This document shows positions 34,198 to 42,154 of a DNA stretch of 64,000 bases, one piece after another. Position 1 is the stretch's first letter; every line of letters begins with the position of its first letter. The notes beneath the pieces were generated by a model that made no database searches, had not been told where the DNA came from, and saw only the letters and a program-made list of their open reading frames with translations. The translations under genes were made by a program, and so were the position numbers. This stretch comes from Planctomycetota bacterium (GTDB lineage Bacteria > Planctomycetota > Planctomycetia > Isosphaerales > Isosphaeraceae): assembly GCA_028291545.1 (NCBI GenBank), contig JAQGHR010000157.1, positions 1-64,000 on the forward strand, read 5' to 3'.

Positions 34198-35316
34198 TCA
34201 GAGGATCGGGATGACGATCTTTTCTCCGCCCTTCATCGCCGATTCGTGCGCGCACAATCCCACCATCGTCCAGTTCGCCGAAGTGGCCGCATCCGGCAGC
34301 GCGGGACGCTCTCCGCGAATGGCACTCAACCAGGCGTGGACGAGGTGCGGATGAGAACCGCCGTGTCCTCCTCCCTGGGTGAACGAAAGGTGATCTTCTC
34401 CCTCGCCGTAAACGCCCTTGGTCGTGAAGCGCTGGATCGGCTTCGGCAACAGGTGGGCGAAGTCGGGGACTTTCACGCGGGTCGGGATCTCGGGTTCCGG
34501 CAGGCCGCGCGTGTGGATGACGGGCTCTTCGTTCTCGACCTGCTGCCACTCGAAGCTCTTCCTGTCGCCATAGGCGTCGAAGCTCTCACGGTACTGGCGA
34601 GCCACGTTGAAGAGGCTGCGAGTGACCTCCGCGCACACGTCGGAATCCTTGATCTTGAACGTCGCCGATTCGATGGCGAACGGGCTGCCGTACTTGGGAA
34701 TGAGCGTCTCGTCGATCCGCCCGGAGCCGTGGCAGACGACGTGCTCGGCGTGCTTGCCCAGGATGGCGAGGCACGGGCTGACGCAGTGCGTGGCGTAGTG
34801 CATCGGAGGCAGGCCCTCCCAGTAGCCTGGCCAGCCTTCCATGTCCTGCTGGTGCGAGCCGCGCAAGAATTGAATGCGGCCGAGTTCGCCACGGTCGTAG
34901 AGGTCTTTGACGAACAGGTACTCGCGGCTATAGACCACGGTCTCCATCATCATGTAGACCTTGCCGGAACTGCGCTGCGCCTCGACGATCTTGCGGCAAT
35001 CCTCGATCGAGGTGGCCATCGGCACGGTGCAGGCGACATGCTTGCCGGCCATGAGGGCCGCCAGGCTCTGGGACGCATGATCGGCGATCGGGGAGTTGAT
35101 ATGGACCGCATCGATGTCCGGATCCTTGAGGACTTGCTCGAAGCTGGTGTAGCGTTTCGCTATGCCCCAGCGGTCGCCGCATTCGTCCAGATCCTTCTGC
35201 GAGCGGCGGCAGATGGCCGAAACCTTGGCCCCTGGGTAGTTCTGGTAGATCGGGATGAACTCGGCTCCGAAGCCGAGACCGATGATGGCCACCCGGATCG
35301 GTTGGTCGCTCGCCAT
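34198..35316 (-). CDS. Gfo/Idh/MocA family oxidoreductase lacking the EKP lysine
   Basis: A 372-residue protein with an N-terminal Rossmann fold (VAIIGLGFGAEFIPIY, residues 9-24) and a C-terminal Gfo/Idh/MocA domain. In place of the usual CEKP it has KHVACTVPMATS (92-103), so the catalytic Lys is missing, as in the protein at 7676. Further on it has EGWPGYWEGLPPMHYATHCV and HGSGRIDE, which form a His-containing active-site region. It is likely cytosolic. Substrate unknown; relatives act on sugars and inositols. ATG at 35316 has a weak GAGG upstream. Confidence 0.84.
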   Translation of the reverse strand: MASDQPIRVAIIGLGFGAEFIPIYQNYPGAKVSAICRRSQKDLDECGDRWGIAKRYTSFEQVLKDPDIDAVHINSPIADHASQSLAALMAGKHVACTVPMATSIEDCRKIVEAQRSSGKVYMMMETVVYSREYLFVKDLYDRGELGRIQFLRGSHQQDMEGWPGYWEGLPPMHYATHCVSPCLAILGKHAEHVVCHGSGRIDETLIPKYGSPFAIESATFKIKDSDVCAEVTRSLFNVARQYRESFDAYGDRKSFEWQQVENEEPVIHTRGLPEPEIPTRVKVPDFAHLLPKPIQRFTTKGVYGEGEDHLSFTQGGGHGGSHPHLVHAWLSAIRGERPALPDAATSANWTMVGLCAHESAMKGGEKIVIPIL

Positions 35317-35371
35317 GACGTCATGCCTCGGAAAGGAGATCGGGCGGTCGGCCCGTTGCGGAGTTCCGCCC

Positions 35372-35400
35372 AGAATAGTACCGTGGTAGCCCGAAGGCAA
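35372..35400 (-). promoter_or_regulatory. Candidate promoter of the Gfo/Idh/MocA gene
   Basis: On the minus strand, TTGCCT (35400-35395), a 17-base spacer, then TATTCT (35377-35372), about 55 bases before the ATG at 35316. Confidence 0.4.
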
Positions 35401-35455
35401 GTCGCCGCACACAGAGCGTGTGGAAAGCTCGGGACGAGTCGCGGAGGGATCGCGT

Positions 35456-36373
35456 ATGGCGTCCGGTTTGAGTTGGGTCTGGCTCCTCACCTGGTCGCTC
35501 TGGGCGGCCGTCGTATTCAAGGATTGGCAGCGCCAACCACGAGACTGGCGATGGATGTTTTCGCTGGGAACCCTCGTGATCGTTGCATGGTCGACGATCG
35601 GTAGTCTGGATGACGTGAACAACCTGCGTTTTATCCTGCTCGCGGGTCTGGCCGTGGTCGTCCTGCTAAGCTGGACCTGGGTTGATCTGGCCGCCAGTCG
35701 GCGTCGTTCCCGACGAGCCGACTGGGCCGGAATTCACGGATACGAACCGCTCGCCATCGAGCGCCGTCGATCCAGCTCGTCGCTTCCCGACGGTCTTCGT
35801 CGGCTGCCGATGTTCAGCAAGGGATTCTCGCCCGCGACCGAGGGCGTGATGGTACGCGACGACGAAAATGGGCGGCAACGGTTTGTGTTCGATCACACGA
35901 TTCGCCGCAAGGTCACCTGGTTTGACGCCGGGGGCGTGGGGACGACCGGGACGGTCGTCGCGATGCATCGTCCGGGGATGTGGTTGCCCCTGTTCCAGGT
36001 CCGGCCGATCGGGATCATGTATGCGATGGACGGAGGCCCCCTGGGAGATCCGGTGGCCGTTGGGGCGGGCACGGCGTTCGCCAAATCCTACCGGCTGGGC
36101 GGGCACGAGCCCCGAAACCTCCGCGGTTTCTTCAGCGACGAGCTCTTGGCGGCGATCTCCGAGAAACCGGGTTGGGTGATCGAGGGTGAGGGCGAGTGGA
36201 TCGCGGCGTGTTACTTTGACCGGTCGGAAAACTTGATGAGCCTCAAGGCGTCGCGACTTCGGATCGTCAAAGCCGAGCAACTCGAAGATCATGTGCGAGA
36301 CGCAACGCTTATGTTGGGTCGGATCGCAGACAGAGACGCCCGATCTTCGGCCCGAGGTGTCGGGGCGGCCTGA
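35456..36373 (+). CDS. Membrane protein of unknown function
   Basis: A 305-residue protein with three N-terminal hydrophobic segments (about 5-20, 34-50, 60-78), then a soluble domain of about 220 residues facing the cytoplasm or periplasm. The soluble part (for example FSPATEGVMVRDDENGRQRF, GVGTTGTVVAMHRPGMWLPL) has no family I can name. ATG at 35456 follows GGAGGGAT. It ends 37 bases before the next oxidoreductase gene, so they may share a transcript. Confidence 0.65.
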   Translation: MASGLSWVWLLTWSLWAAVVFKDWQRQPRDWRWMFSLGTLVIVAWSTIGSLDDVNNLRFILLAGLAVVVLLSWTWVDLAASRRRSRRADWAGIHGYEPLAIERRRSSSSLPDGLRRLPMFSKGFSPATEGVMVRDDENGRQRFVFDHTIRRKVTWFDAGGVGTTGTVVAMHRPGMWLPLFQVRPIGIMYAMDGGPLGDPVAVGAGTAFAKSYRLGGHEPRNLRGFFSDELLAAISEKPGWVIEGEGEWIAACYFDRSENLMSLKASRLRIVKAEQLEDHVRDATLMLGRIADRDARSSARGVGAA

Positions 36374-36410
36374 ATTGCCGCAATAGGCGTGGAACGCAAG
36401 GAATCAGGGG

Positions 36411-37535
36411 ATGCAGATGACGAGCGGATCCGATAAGAAAGTGCGCGTGGCCATCCTCGGTGCAGGTGCGGTCAGTGATTATCACCATGTCCCCGGCCTG
36501 AAGCTCGATCCTCGAGCCGAGGTCGTCGCCGCATGCGACGCCGATGCCAATCTCCTCGCCCGCCGCAAGGACGAATGGGGCCTGGAGCGAGTGACGACCG
36601 ATTATCAGGAGCTCTGCTCGGCCCCGGATATCGACGCAGTCATCATCGCCACGCCGAATTTCACCCATCGCGACATGGCCGTCGCCGCAGCCGAGGGCGG
36701 CAAGCACGTCATGTGCGAGAAGCCTCTGGGTCGAAGCGCGGGCGAGGTCAAGGAGATGGCAGACGCCTGCATCAAGGCCGGCGTCGTCCACATGACGGCC
36801 TTCACGTATCGCTTCGCGCCGGCGATGATTTACCTTCGCCACCTGCTCAAGGCGGGCAGCCTGGGCACGCCTCGCCACTTCCGATCGCAACGGTTCCTCG
36901 ACCTGCCCGAAACGAGCTGGGGCTGGCGCCAGTACAAGGATAAGGCCGGGGCGGGCGACCTCTTCGACATGACGATCCATCGCATCGATTTCGCCATCGA
37001 CTTGCTCGGGCCGATCGAACGCGTTTGCGGCGCCGTGGCCAGGTTCGCACCGCGCACGCAGACGCCGGACGGGAAGCCCTGTCCGCCCTCAGACGTGGAC
37101 GATTGGTCGGCGCTGATCGGCGAGTTCCAATCCGGCGCGGTGGGGGTTTGGGAGGGGACGACGCTAGCCAAGGGATATCATCGCGACGGATTCGGCCACG
37201 AATGGGCCGAGATCAACGGCTCGGAAGGCTCGGCCGTTTACCGCTTGCACGAGCCGAACGTGATCCTGCTGGGCAAGACTGGCAGCGATCTCGCGCCCTT
37301 TCCGGTCCCCGCGGAATTCCTCAAACCGGCGGGCAGTCCCCGTGACCCGAGCCAGGGAAAGCCGGCCACCGTGTTCCGCTACGACCTGGCATGGGAGTTC
37401 ATCTCGGCCATCGTCGAGAAACGGCCGGCCGTACCCAGCTTCGTTGATGGGCTGAACGCTCAGATCGTCGCCGACGCGGTCCTCAAATCGCACGAATCAC
37501 GATCGTGGGTGGATATCGGACAGCCGAAGAAATGA
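36411..37535 (+). CDS. Gfo/Idh/MocA family oxidoreductase
   Basis: A 374-residue NAD(P)-dependent sugar-type dehydrogenase. The Rossmann fold starts [20 protein letters not shown] (11-30). The catalytic-lysine motif CEKP (102-105) is intact, unlike in the two relatives in this window. The C-terminal domain carries [20 protein letters not shown], whose D-x-x-x-H-x-x-D pattern forms the substrate site. No signal peptide. Probably oxidises or epimerises a sugar or inositol derivative. ATG at 36411 follows AAGGA; a second ATG at 36417 is possible. Confidence 0.9.
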   Translation: MQMTSGSDKKVRVAILGAGAVSDYHHVPGLKLDPRAEVVAACDADANLLARRKDEWGLERVTTDYQELCSAPDIDAVIIATPNFTHRDMAVAAAEGGKHVMCEKPLGRSAGEVKEMADACIKAGVVHMTAFTYRFAPAMIYLRHLLKAGSLGTPRHFRSQRFLDLPETSWGWRQYKDKAGAGDLFDMTIHRIDFAIDLLGPIERVCGAVARFAPRTQTPDGKPCPPSDVDDWSALIGEFQSGAVGVWEGTTLAKGYHRDGFGHEWAEINGSEGSAVYRLHEPNVILLGKTGSDLAPFPVPAEFLKPAGSPRDPSQGKPATVFRYDLAWEFISAIVEKRPAVPSFVDGLNAQIVADAVLKSHESRSWVDIGQPKK

Positions 37536-37590
37536 ACCGCCAGGCAAGAGTGGTAGAGAAGCTGGAAATCTCTTCTCTACGCCCTGGCGG
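37535..37590. repeat. Nested hairpin between convergent genes
   Basis: Outer arms CCGCCAGG (37537-37544) and CCTGGCGG (37583-37590), and an inner stem GTAGAGAA (37553-37560) with TTCTCTAC (37573-37580). It resembles the element at 24703-24791. It likely ends transcription of the oxidoreductase gene and of the convergent SPFH gene. Confidence 0.55.
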
Positions 37591-37604
37591 CTGCATTTCC
37601 CAGG

Positions 37605-38513
37605 TCAGGTCGACACCATCCCCGCGTTCACCGTCGGCTGGGTGCCGCGGTCGCCGCAAAGGACGATGAGCAGGTTCGAGACCATTTGCGCTTTGCGCTC
37701 GTTATCCAGCTCGACGATGTTGTTCTTGGAGAGCAACTCCAGCGCCATCTCGACCATGCCGACCGCGCCTTCGACGATCTTCGAGCGGGCGGCGATGACC
37801 GCGCTCGCCTGCTGCCTCTGGAGCATCACGCCCGCGATCTCGGGCGAGTACGCCAGGTGGCTGATTCTCGCCTCGATGACCAGCACGCCGGCCTGGATCA
37901 GTCGGTCCTGAATCTCGGTCTTGAGATGCTCGGCGATTTCGGCGGTGTGGCTTCGCAGGGACATCTCGCCATCGACATGGGCGTCGTACGGATAGCGCGT
38001 TGCCAGGTTCCTCAGGGCCGCCTCCGTCTGCACGCGGACGAAGTTCTCGTAATTGTCCACATGGAAGAGGGCCTCGGCCGTGTCGATCACCTTCCAGACG
38101 ACGATCGCAGCGATCTGGATCGGATTGCCCGAATGGTCGTTTACTTTGAGCTTTTCGCTCTCGAAGTTCCGCACGCGAAGCGTGATCCGGTTCTTCGTAT
38201 AAAACGGGTTCGCCCACCGCAGGCCAGGCGCCTTGACCGTCCCCTTGTAGGCGCCGAAAAGCTGGAGAACCTTCGCCTGGTTGGGAGCGACGGTGAACAG
38301 CCCGATCAGGCCGAAGAAGCCCACGATGCCGCTCAGAGCCGCGAGTCCGATTGGGAGACCCGCCTGGTTGTTCGCACCCCAGATCACAAGCAGGACCCCG
38401 AGGACAAACAGCGAGAACGACACGATCATCGCGGCGTAACCGGGCACCGCGTGGATTTCGATTTCCTTGATGTGCAGGGGCTTGTTCGCGGGATCGTCCC
38501 AAGAGGCGTCCAT
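37605..38513 (-). CDS. SPFH-domain (slipin/HflC-like) membrane protein
   Basis: A 302-residue SPFH protein. After a cytosolic lead it has two hydrophobic helices (about 26-46 and 54-74), then the SPFH domain: [60 protein letters not shown]. It continues with [20 protein letters not shown] and an Ala-rich coiled coil. The order matches a group often annotated as SPFH domain/band 7 that includes QmcA-like proteins. ATG at 38513 follows GGAG at the right distance; the TTG at 38528 is part of that ribosome site. Role: likely membrane scaffold or protease regulator. It diverges from the thioredoxin-like gene. Confidence 0.87.
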   Translation of the reverse strand: MDASWDDPANKPLHIKEIEIHAVPGYAAMIVSFSLFVLGVLLVIWGANNQAGLPIGLAALSGIVGFFGLIGLFTVAPNQAKVLQLFGAYKGTVKAPGLRWANPFYTKNRITLRVRNFESEKLKVNDHSGNPIQIAAIVVWKVIDTAEALFHVDNYENFVRVQTEAALRNLATRYPYDAHVDGEMSLRSHTAEIAEHLKTEIQDRLIQAGVLVIEARISHLAYSPEIAGVMLQRQQASAVIAARSKIVEGAVGMVEMALELLSKNNIVELDNERKAQMVSNLLIVLCGDRGTQPTVNAGMVST

Positions 38514-38700
38514 CTTCGGGGTCTCCAAGAAATTCGAGTGACAGTGCGTCGTCAGTTCGCTGGTCTATTCGCCGCTCCATCTCCGATATTGCACGAGGAC
38601 GCAGGCGACGCAAGGCCCCGCCATCGAAGGATTTCGTTGTCGAGGTCGCTGGCGAGCGTTATTCTCCAGGAGGAGCATCGCACTCAACGGAGGCAACGAG

Positions 38701-39690
38701 ATGACGAACACGACCCGATTCCTGGCCCTCGCGGCAATCCTGATGGTTCCAGCAGCCACGTTCGGACAGACCGGCGCGGCCACCAAGGCGAAGGCGTCGA
38801 TCTATGATGCGAAGGCCGACGCCCGCGAACTGGTCAAGGCGGCCACGACCATCGCAGGTCGCGACTCCCAGCGCGTCCTCGTCATGTTCGGCGGCGATTG
38901 GTGCGGCTGGTGCCATAAGCTGCACACCTTGTTCAAGACGGATAAGGATATCCGCAAGATTCTCAGTGAGGATTATCAGCTCGTGATGGTCGACACCAAA
39001 GCCAGGAATGCCGAGGCTCTTCTGGCCGAATGTCAGGGCGACCTCAAGAGCGTCGGGTATCCATTCCTCGCCGTCCTCGACGCCGATGGCAAGATCCTGA
39101 CCCGGCAGAAGACCGACCCGCTGGAGGAAGGGGAGCACCACGACCCAAAGAAGGTGAAGGCGTTCCTTGAGGAGTGGGCGCCGCCGAAGGTCTCGGCCGC
39201 CAAGGTCGTGGAGGCGGCCCTCGTTCGTGCGTCGAGCGAGGACAAACGGATCTTCCTCCACTTCGGCGCACCGTGGTGCGGCTGGTGCCACAAACTCGAC
39301 GGGTTCCTGGCCCGCGAGGATGTCGCCAAGATCCTCGGCAAGGATTTTGTCGACGTCAAGATTGATGTCGATCGGATGATCGGCGGCAAAGACGTTGAGG
39401 CCCAGTACCGAAAGAACGTCCAGGGCGGTATCCCCTGGTTCGCGTTTCTTGATGCCAAAGGCGAGGAGATCGCCAACGCGAACGGCCCCAAGGGGAATAT
39501 TGGCTATCCCGCGACGGCCGAGGAAATCGCCCACTTCGTTTCGATGTTGAAGAAGGCCGCGAGGAAGATGGACGCAGGGGATATCGAGGCGATCGAGAAG
39601 GCGCTGAAGGCGGAGGGGGAGAAGCTCGAAGCGGTACAACGAGAACGGGCTGCCGCTTCGGCCGCCCGGATCCGGACGAAGCAAGAGTGA
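38701..39690 (+). CDS. Exported protein with two thioredoxin-like domains
   Basis: A 329-residue protein with a signal peptide (residues 1-22, ending TFGQ). It has two thioredoxin-fold domains. Domain 1 (about 38-160) has the active site DWCGWCHKLH, and domain 2 (about 170-285) has PWCGWCHKLD. Both are CGWC, as in DUF255/thioredoxin_7-type proteins and some DsbD C-terminal domains. A charged helical tail (290-329) follows. Likely a periplasmic disulfide reductase or isomerase. GGAGGCAACG precedes the ATG. No DsbD or cytochrome c maturation gene lies nearby. Confidence 0.87.
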   Translation: MTNTTRFLALAAILMVPAATFGQTGAATKAKASIYDAKADARELVKAATTIAGRDSQRVLVMFGGDWCGWCHKLHTLFKTDKDIRKILSEDYQLVMVDTKARNAEALLAECQGDLKSVGYPFLAVLDADGKILTRQKTDPLEEGEHHDPKKVKAFLEEWAPPKVSAAKVVEAALVRASSEDKRIFLHFGAPWCGWCHKLDGFLAREDVAKILGKDFVDVKIDVDRMIGGKDVEAQYRKNVQGGIPWFAFLDAKGEEIANANGPKGNIGYPATAEEIAHFVSMLKKAARKMDAGDIEAIEKALKAEGEKLEAVQRERAAASAARIRTKQE

Positions 39691-39739
39691 GGGGTGGAGC
39701 GACGATGACCTACGGGTATCCGTACTCCCGGTCACACAG

Positions 39740-40999
39740 TCATGAAACCCCGAGCCCCAGGCGCTTCCGGTGATACGCCAACCGTTGCGTCACGTCCATC
39801 CTGGCGAAATCGGGGTGCCCGTCGGGCTTGGTCGGGAAGCCGTTCTTTGAGTGCGGCTTCTCGATCGTGATCACCGGTTGCGCTTCCTTCGGTGCATGAC
39901 AGGCACACGCCAACGGTGCGGGCTCCGCTTTGGGCGGGACGACCACGGATGAGGAAGTCCCGCCGTAGCTCATCGCCTGCGATTGAAGTCGGAGGTCGTC
40001 TTCAAGTGGCCTGTGTGCCCGGATACCTAGCTTTCCCAGGACCGCGTGATAGGCCTTCACGGCCTCAACCGGACCGATCACGCCGTCGACGATCAGGCGC
40101 AAGAACTGGATAAACGCAAGCTGATTCTCGGCCGTGTTGATCTTACGTCCGTACAGCGCGACCCTGGCCCCATGCTTTTGTGCGTCGGCCAGCATCTGGA
40201 ATGCGTCCCGCGTCGTCCCGGCCGATCCGCCCAGGATCCCGACAACGAGATGAGGGTCATAGCGGACCAGTTCTTCCATCGCCTTCGGGCCGTGGTACAC
40301 GATCTTGAGGAACTGAGGACGGCCCGCCGGCCCGACGCCCGCGAGCATCCGGGCGATCATGTCGTTGAGATAATGGGGCAGGATGGCCGGATCGACTGCG
40401 CCGGGCCGGTTCGGGTCGAACACTTCCAGGAAGTAGCGGAAGCCCTTTCGCTCGGCCTCCTCGCGGAACTGGTGGAAGCGTTCGAGCGTGGCGAGGTCGA
40501 GGGTCAGGTCGTTGTTGAACGTGACGCTGTAGAGCCCCAGATTCGCGCCGAGGGTTCGCTCCTCGGGTGCGCAATCGAGGTGTCCGCACATGGCATGATC
40601 CAGGCTCAGCGACCGGAACGGCCGGGCGGGTTCGGTCGCATAGACGGATCCACGAGCGATATGGACGTCGGTGGTGTCGTTGGCGCGGACGGCGGGCGTG
40701 ACGTGGGAGTGATCGAACAGGCGCTCCTCGATGGTGAGGGCGTGATTCGTGCTCCCCGACATCAGCATGATATCCACGATCCCTTGGCGGGAGATGGCGC
40801 GGATTTGCTCGCGATAATCTGCCAGCGTCTTGTACCGCAGTTCGCCGGGGTGAGACTCGGGGGAGAGACCCGCCGACCCGATCCCGAACGCCATGTCGGC
40901 GTCCTTGGCGTCGGCCAGGATGAACTCCCGGCAGCCGTGGGGATCGGCATGGATGGCGGCGAGCTTGCAATCGAGCGACTTATCCACGACGACCCCCAT
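39740..40999 (-). CDS. Class I aldolase-like TIM-barrel protein of the BMC operon
   Basis: A 419-residue protein and the last gene of the microcompartment operon. The central part (about 55-330) reads like a class I (Schiff-base) aldolase barrel of the DhnA/FbaB/DeoC type: FRYFLEVFDP, then PQFLKIVYHGP with Lys232 at the position of the Schiff-base lysine, VVGILGGSAGTTRDAFQML, and GARVALYGRKI. The C-terminal region (about 345-419) is low-complexity then helical, with a CACHAPKEAQP stretch, and may serve targeting. Its product could act on DHAP or another sugar phosphate from the pathway, but this is inference. Start at 40999 overlaps the dehydrogenase gene upstream by 20 bases, so the two are coupled. 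Confidence 0.75.
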   Translation of the reverse strand: MGVVVDKSLDCKLAAIHADPHGCREFILADAKDADMAFGIGSAGLSPESHPGELRYKTLADYREQIRAISRQGIVDIMLMSGSTNHALTIEERLFDHSHVTPAVRANDTTDVHIARGSVYATEPARPFRSLSLDHAMCGHLDCAPEERTLGANLGLYSVTFNNDLTLDLATLERFHQFREEAERKGFRYFLEVFDPNRPGAVDPAILPHYLNDMIARMLAGVGPAGRPQFLKIVYHGPKAMEELVRYDPHLVVGILGGSAGTTRDAFQMLADAQKHGARVALYGRKINTAENQLAFIQFLRLIVDGVIGPVEAVKAYHAVLGKLGIRAHRPLEDDLRLQSQAMSYGGTSSSVVVPPKAEPAPLACACHAPKEAQPVITIEKPHSKNGFPTKPDGHPDFARMDVTQRLAYHRKRLGLGVS

Positions 41000-42071
41000 T
41001 GCTTTGTCCGGAGATCGTCACGCGAGACGCGCCGGACGGAGCGTGTCCACCCGAGCCCATCGTGACCTTCGCCCCGTTGCCGTTGGACGATGGAGCCGGC
41101 TTCGAGGCTGCTGGTGAGGGGGAGGATTTTCCCGCGTTCGGGTTCTTTTTCAAGACCTGGTCGATCGTCTCCCGGAGCACCTGACCCGAGTGCTGTAGCG
41201 CCGAAACTTCCTTCGGCCACAGGTCAATCTCAAGCTGTGTTTCCGCCCCCTTTCGACCCACGACGGTCGGGACCGAGAGGCAGACGTCGCGGATTCCGTA
41301 AAGGCCGTTCACGAGCGATCCGACCGGCAGGATTCGCTTGGAATCGAGCGCGACGGAATGGATGACCTCGGCAATCGCGAGGCCGACCGCGAAACCCGCG
41401 CCCCCCTTGAGCTTGATGACCTCGGCACCGCTGCCTCGCGTCTTGGCGAACAGGGTTTCCGCCGAAGAGGCGGTCCAGCCCGGAAACTTCTCCAGGGGAA
41501 GCCCTGCCGCCTGCGCGGCCGACCAGATCGGAACCATGCTGTCGCCATGCTCACCAAGAATGGTGGCCGTCACCTGCGTCGGCGGCAAGTTGAGCGCCTG
41601 CGCGATCAATCCTCGGAACCGTGCGGAGTCGAGCTGCGTTCCCAGGCTCAGGACTTGCGAAGAGGGAAGCCCGAGTTGGGCCGTCGCAAGGTAGGTAAGC
41701 ACGTCGACCGGATTCGAGACGACCAGGACGATCGCATCCTTGCGAATCCCGGCGGACTTCACCTGGGTCAGGATATTCAGGAACAATTCGACGTTGCGAT
41801 TGATGAGGTCCAGACGACTCTCGTCAGGCTTGCGTCGCAGACCGGCAGTGATGCAGACGAGGTCGCTCTCGGGGATAAGTTCATATCCGCCCGAGCGAAT
41901 CCTCTGATCGGCCGAGAGCGCCGCGCCGTGGAGGAGGTCGAGAGCCTGACCCCGGCAGAGATCGGCGTTGACGTCCAGGAGATCGATGCCGCTCACGATT
42001 CCGCCACACTGCAAGGCATAGCCGGCGGTCGAACCGACCAGGCCGCCGCCGCCGATGATGCTGACCTTCAT
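40980..42071 (-). CDS. Lactate/malate dehydrogenase family protein with extended tail (BMC operon)
   Basis: A 363-residue NAD-dependent 2-hydroxy acid dehydrogenase. MKVSIIGGGGLVGSTAGYAL binds NAD; LVVSNPVDVLTYLA and ATILGEHGDSMVPIWS carry the active-site Arg/Asp/His set. The substrate loop is AGLRRKPDESR: a basic residue where lactate dehydrogenases have Gln, which in the family favours malate-like substrates. In PVM compartments this enzyme has been proposed to recycle NADH formed by the aldehyde dehydrogenase. Unusually, residues 310-363 are a Ser/Pro/Gly/Asn tail absent from normal members. ATG at 42071 follows GGAGTGAACCAG. A perfect 19-bp hairpin lies upstream, between it and the ThuA gene. 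Confidence 0.87.
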   Translation of the reverse strand: MKVSIIGGGGLVGSTAGYALQCGGIVSGIDLLDVNADLCRGQALDLLHGAALSADQRIRSGGYELIPESDLVCITAGLRRKPDESRLDLINRNVELFLNILTQVKSAGIRKDAIVLVVSNPVDVLTYLATAQLGLPSSQVLSLGTQLDSARFRGLIAQALNLPPTQVTATILGEHGDSMVPIWSAAQAAGLPLEKFPGWTASSAETLFAKTRGSGAEVIKLKGGAGFAVGLAIAEVIHSVALDSKRILPVGSLVNGLYGIRDVCLSVPTVVGRKGAETQLEIDLWPKEVSALQHSGQVLRETIDQVLKKNPNAGKSSPSPAASKPAPSSNGNGAKVTMGSGGHAPSGASRVTISGQSNGGRRG

Positions 42072-42104
42072 CTGGTTCACTCCGCAATCGATTGAGGCAT
42101 TCGA

Positions 42105-42146
42105 TCCCGGGTGCCGCGGGCCGAGACCGGCCCGCGGCACCCGGGA
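42105..42146 (-). terminator. 19-bp perfect hairpin inside the BMC operon
   Basis: TCCCGGGTGCCGCGGGCCG (42105-42123) is fully complementary to 42128-42146, with the 4-base loop AGAC. It lies between the ThuA stop (42155) and the dehydrogenase start (42071) on the minus strand. No T-tract follows. It could partly stop transcription, or protect the upstream mRNA end and so set different levels for the last two genes. Confidence 0.75.
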
Positions 42147-42154
42147 AGGCTCTG

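Noticed and set aside
32436-34214. 592-residue plus-strand open frame
   Set aside because: It crosses the SPFH and release-factor-like genes in antisense, with no domain and no ribosome site.
34099-35604. 501-residue plus-strand open frame
   Set aside because: Antisense shadow of the Gfo/Idh/MocA gene at 34198-35316, which has clear family motifs.
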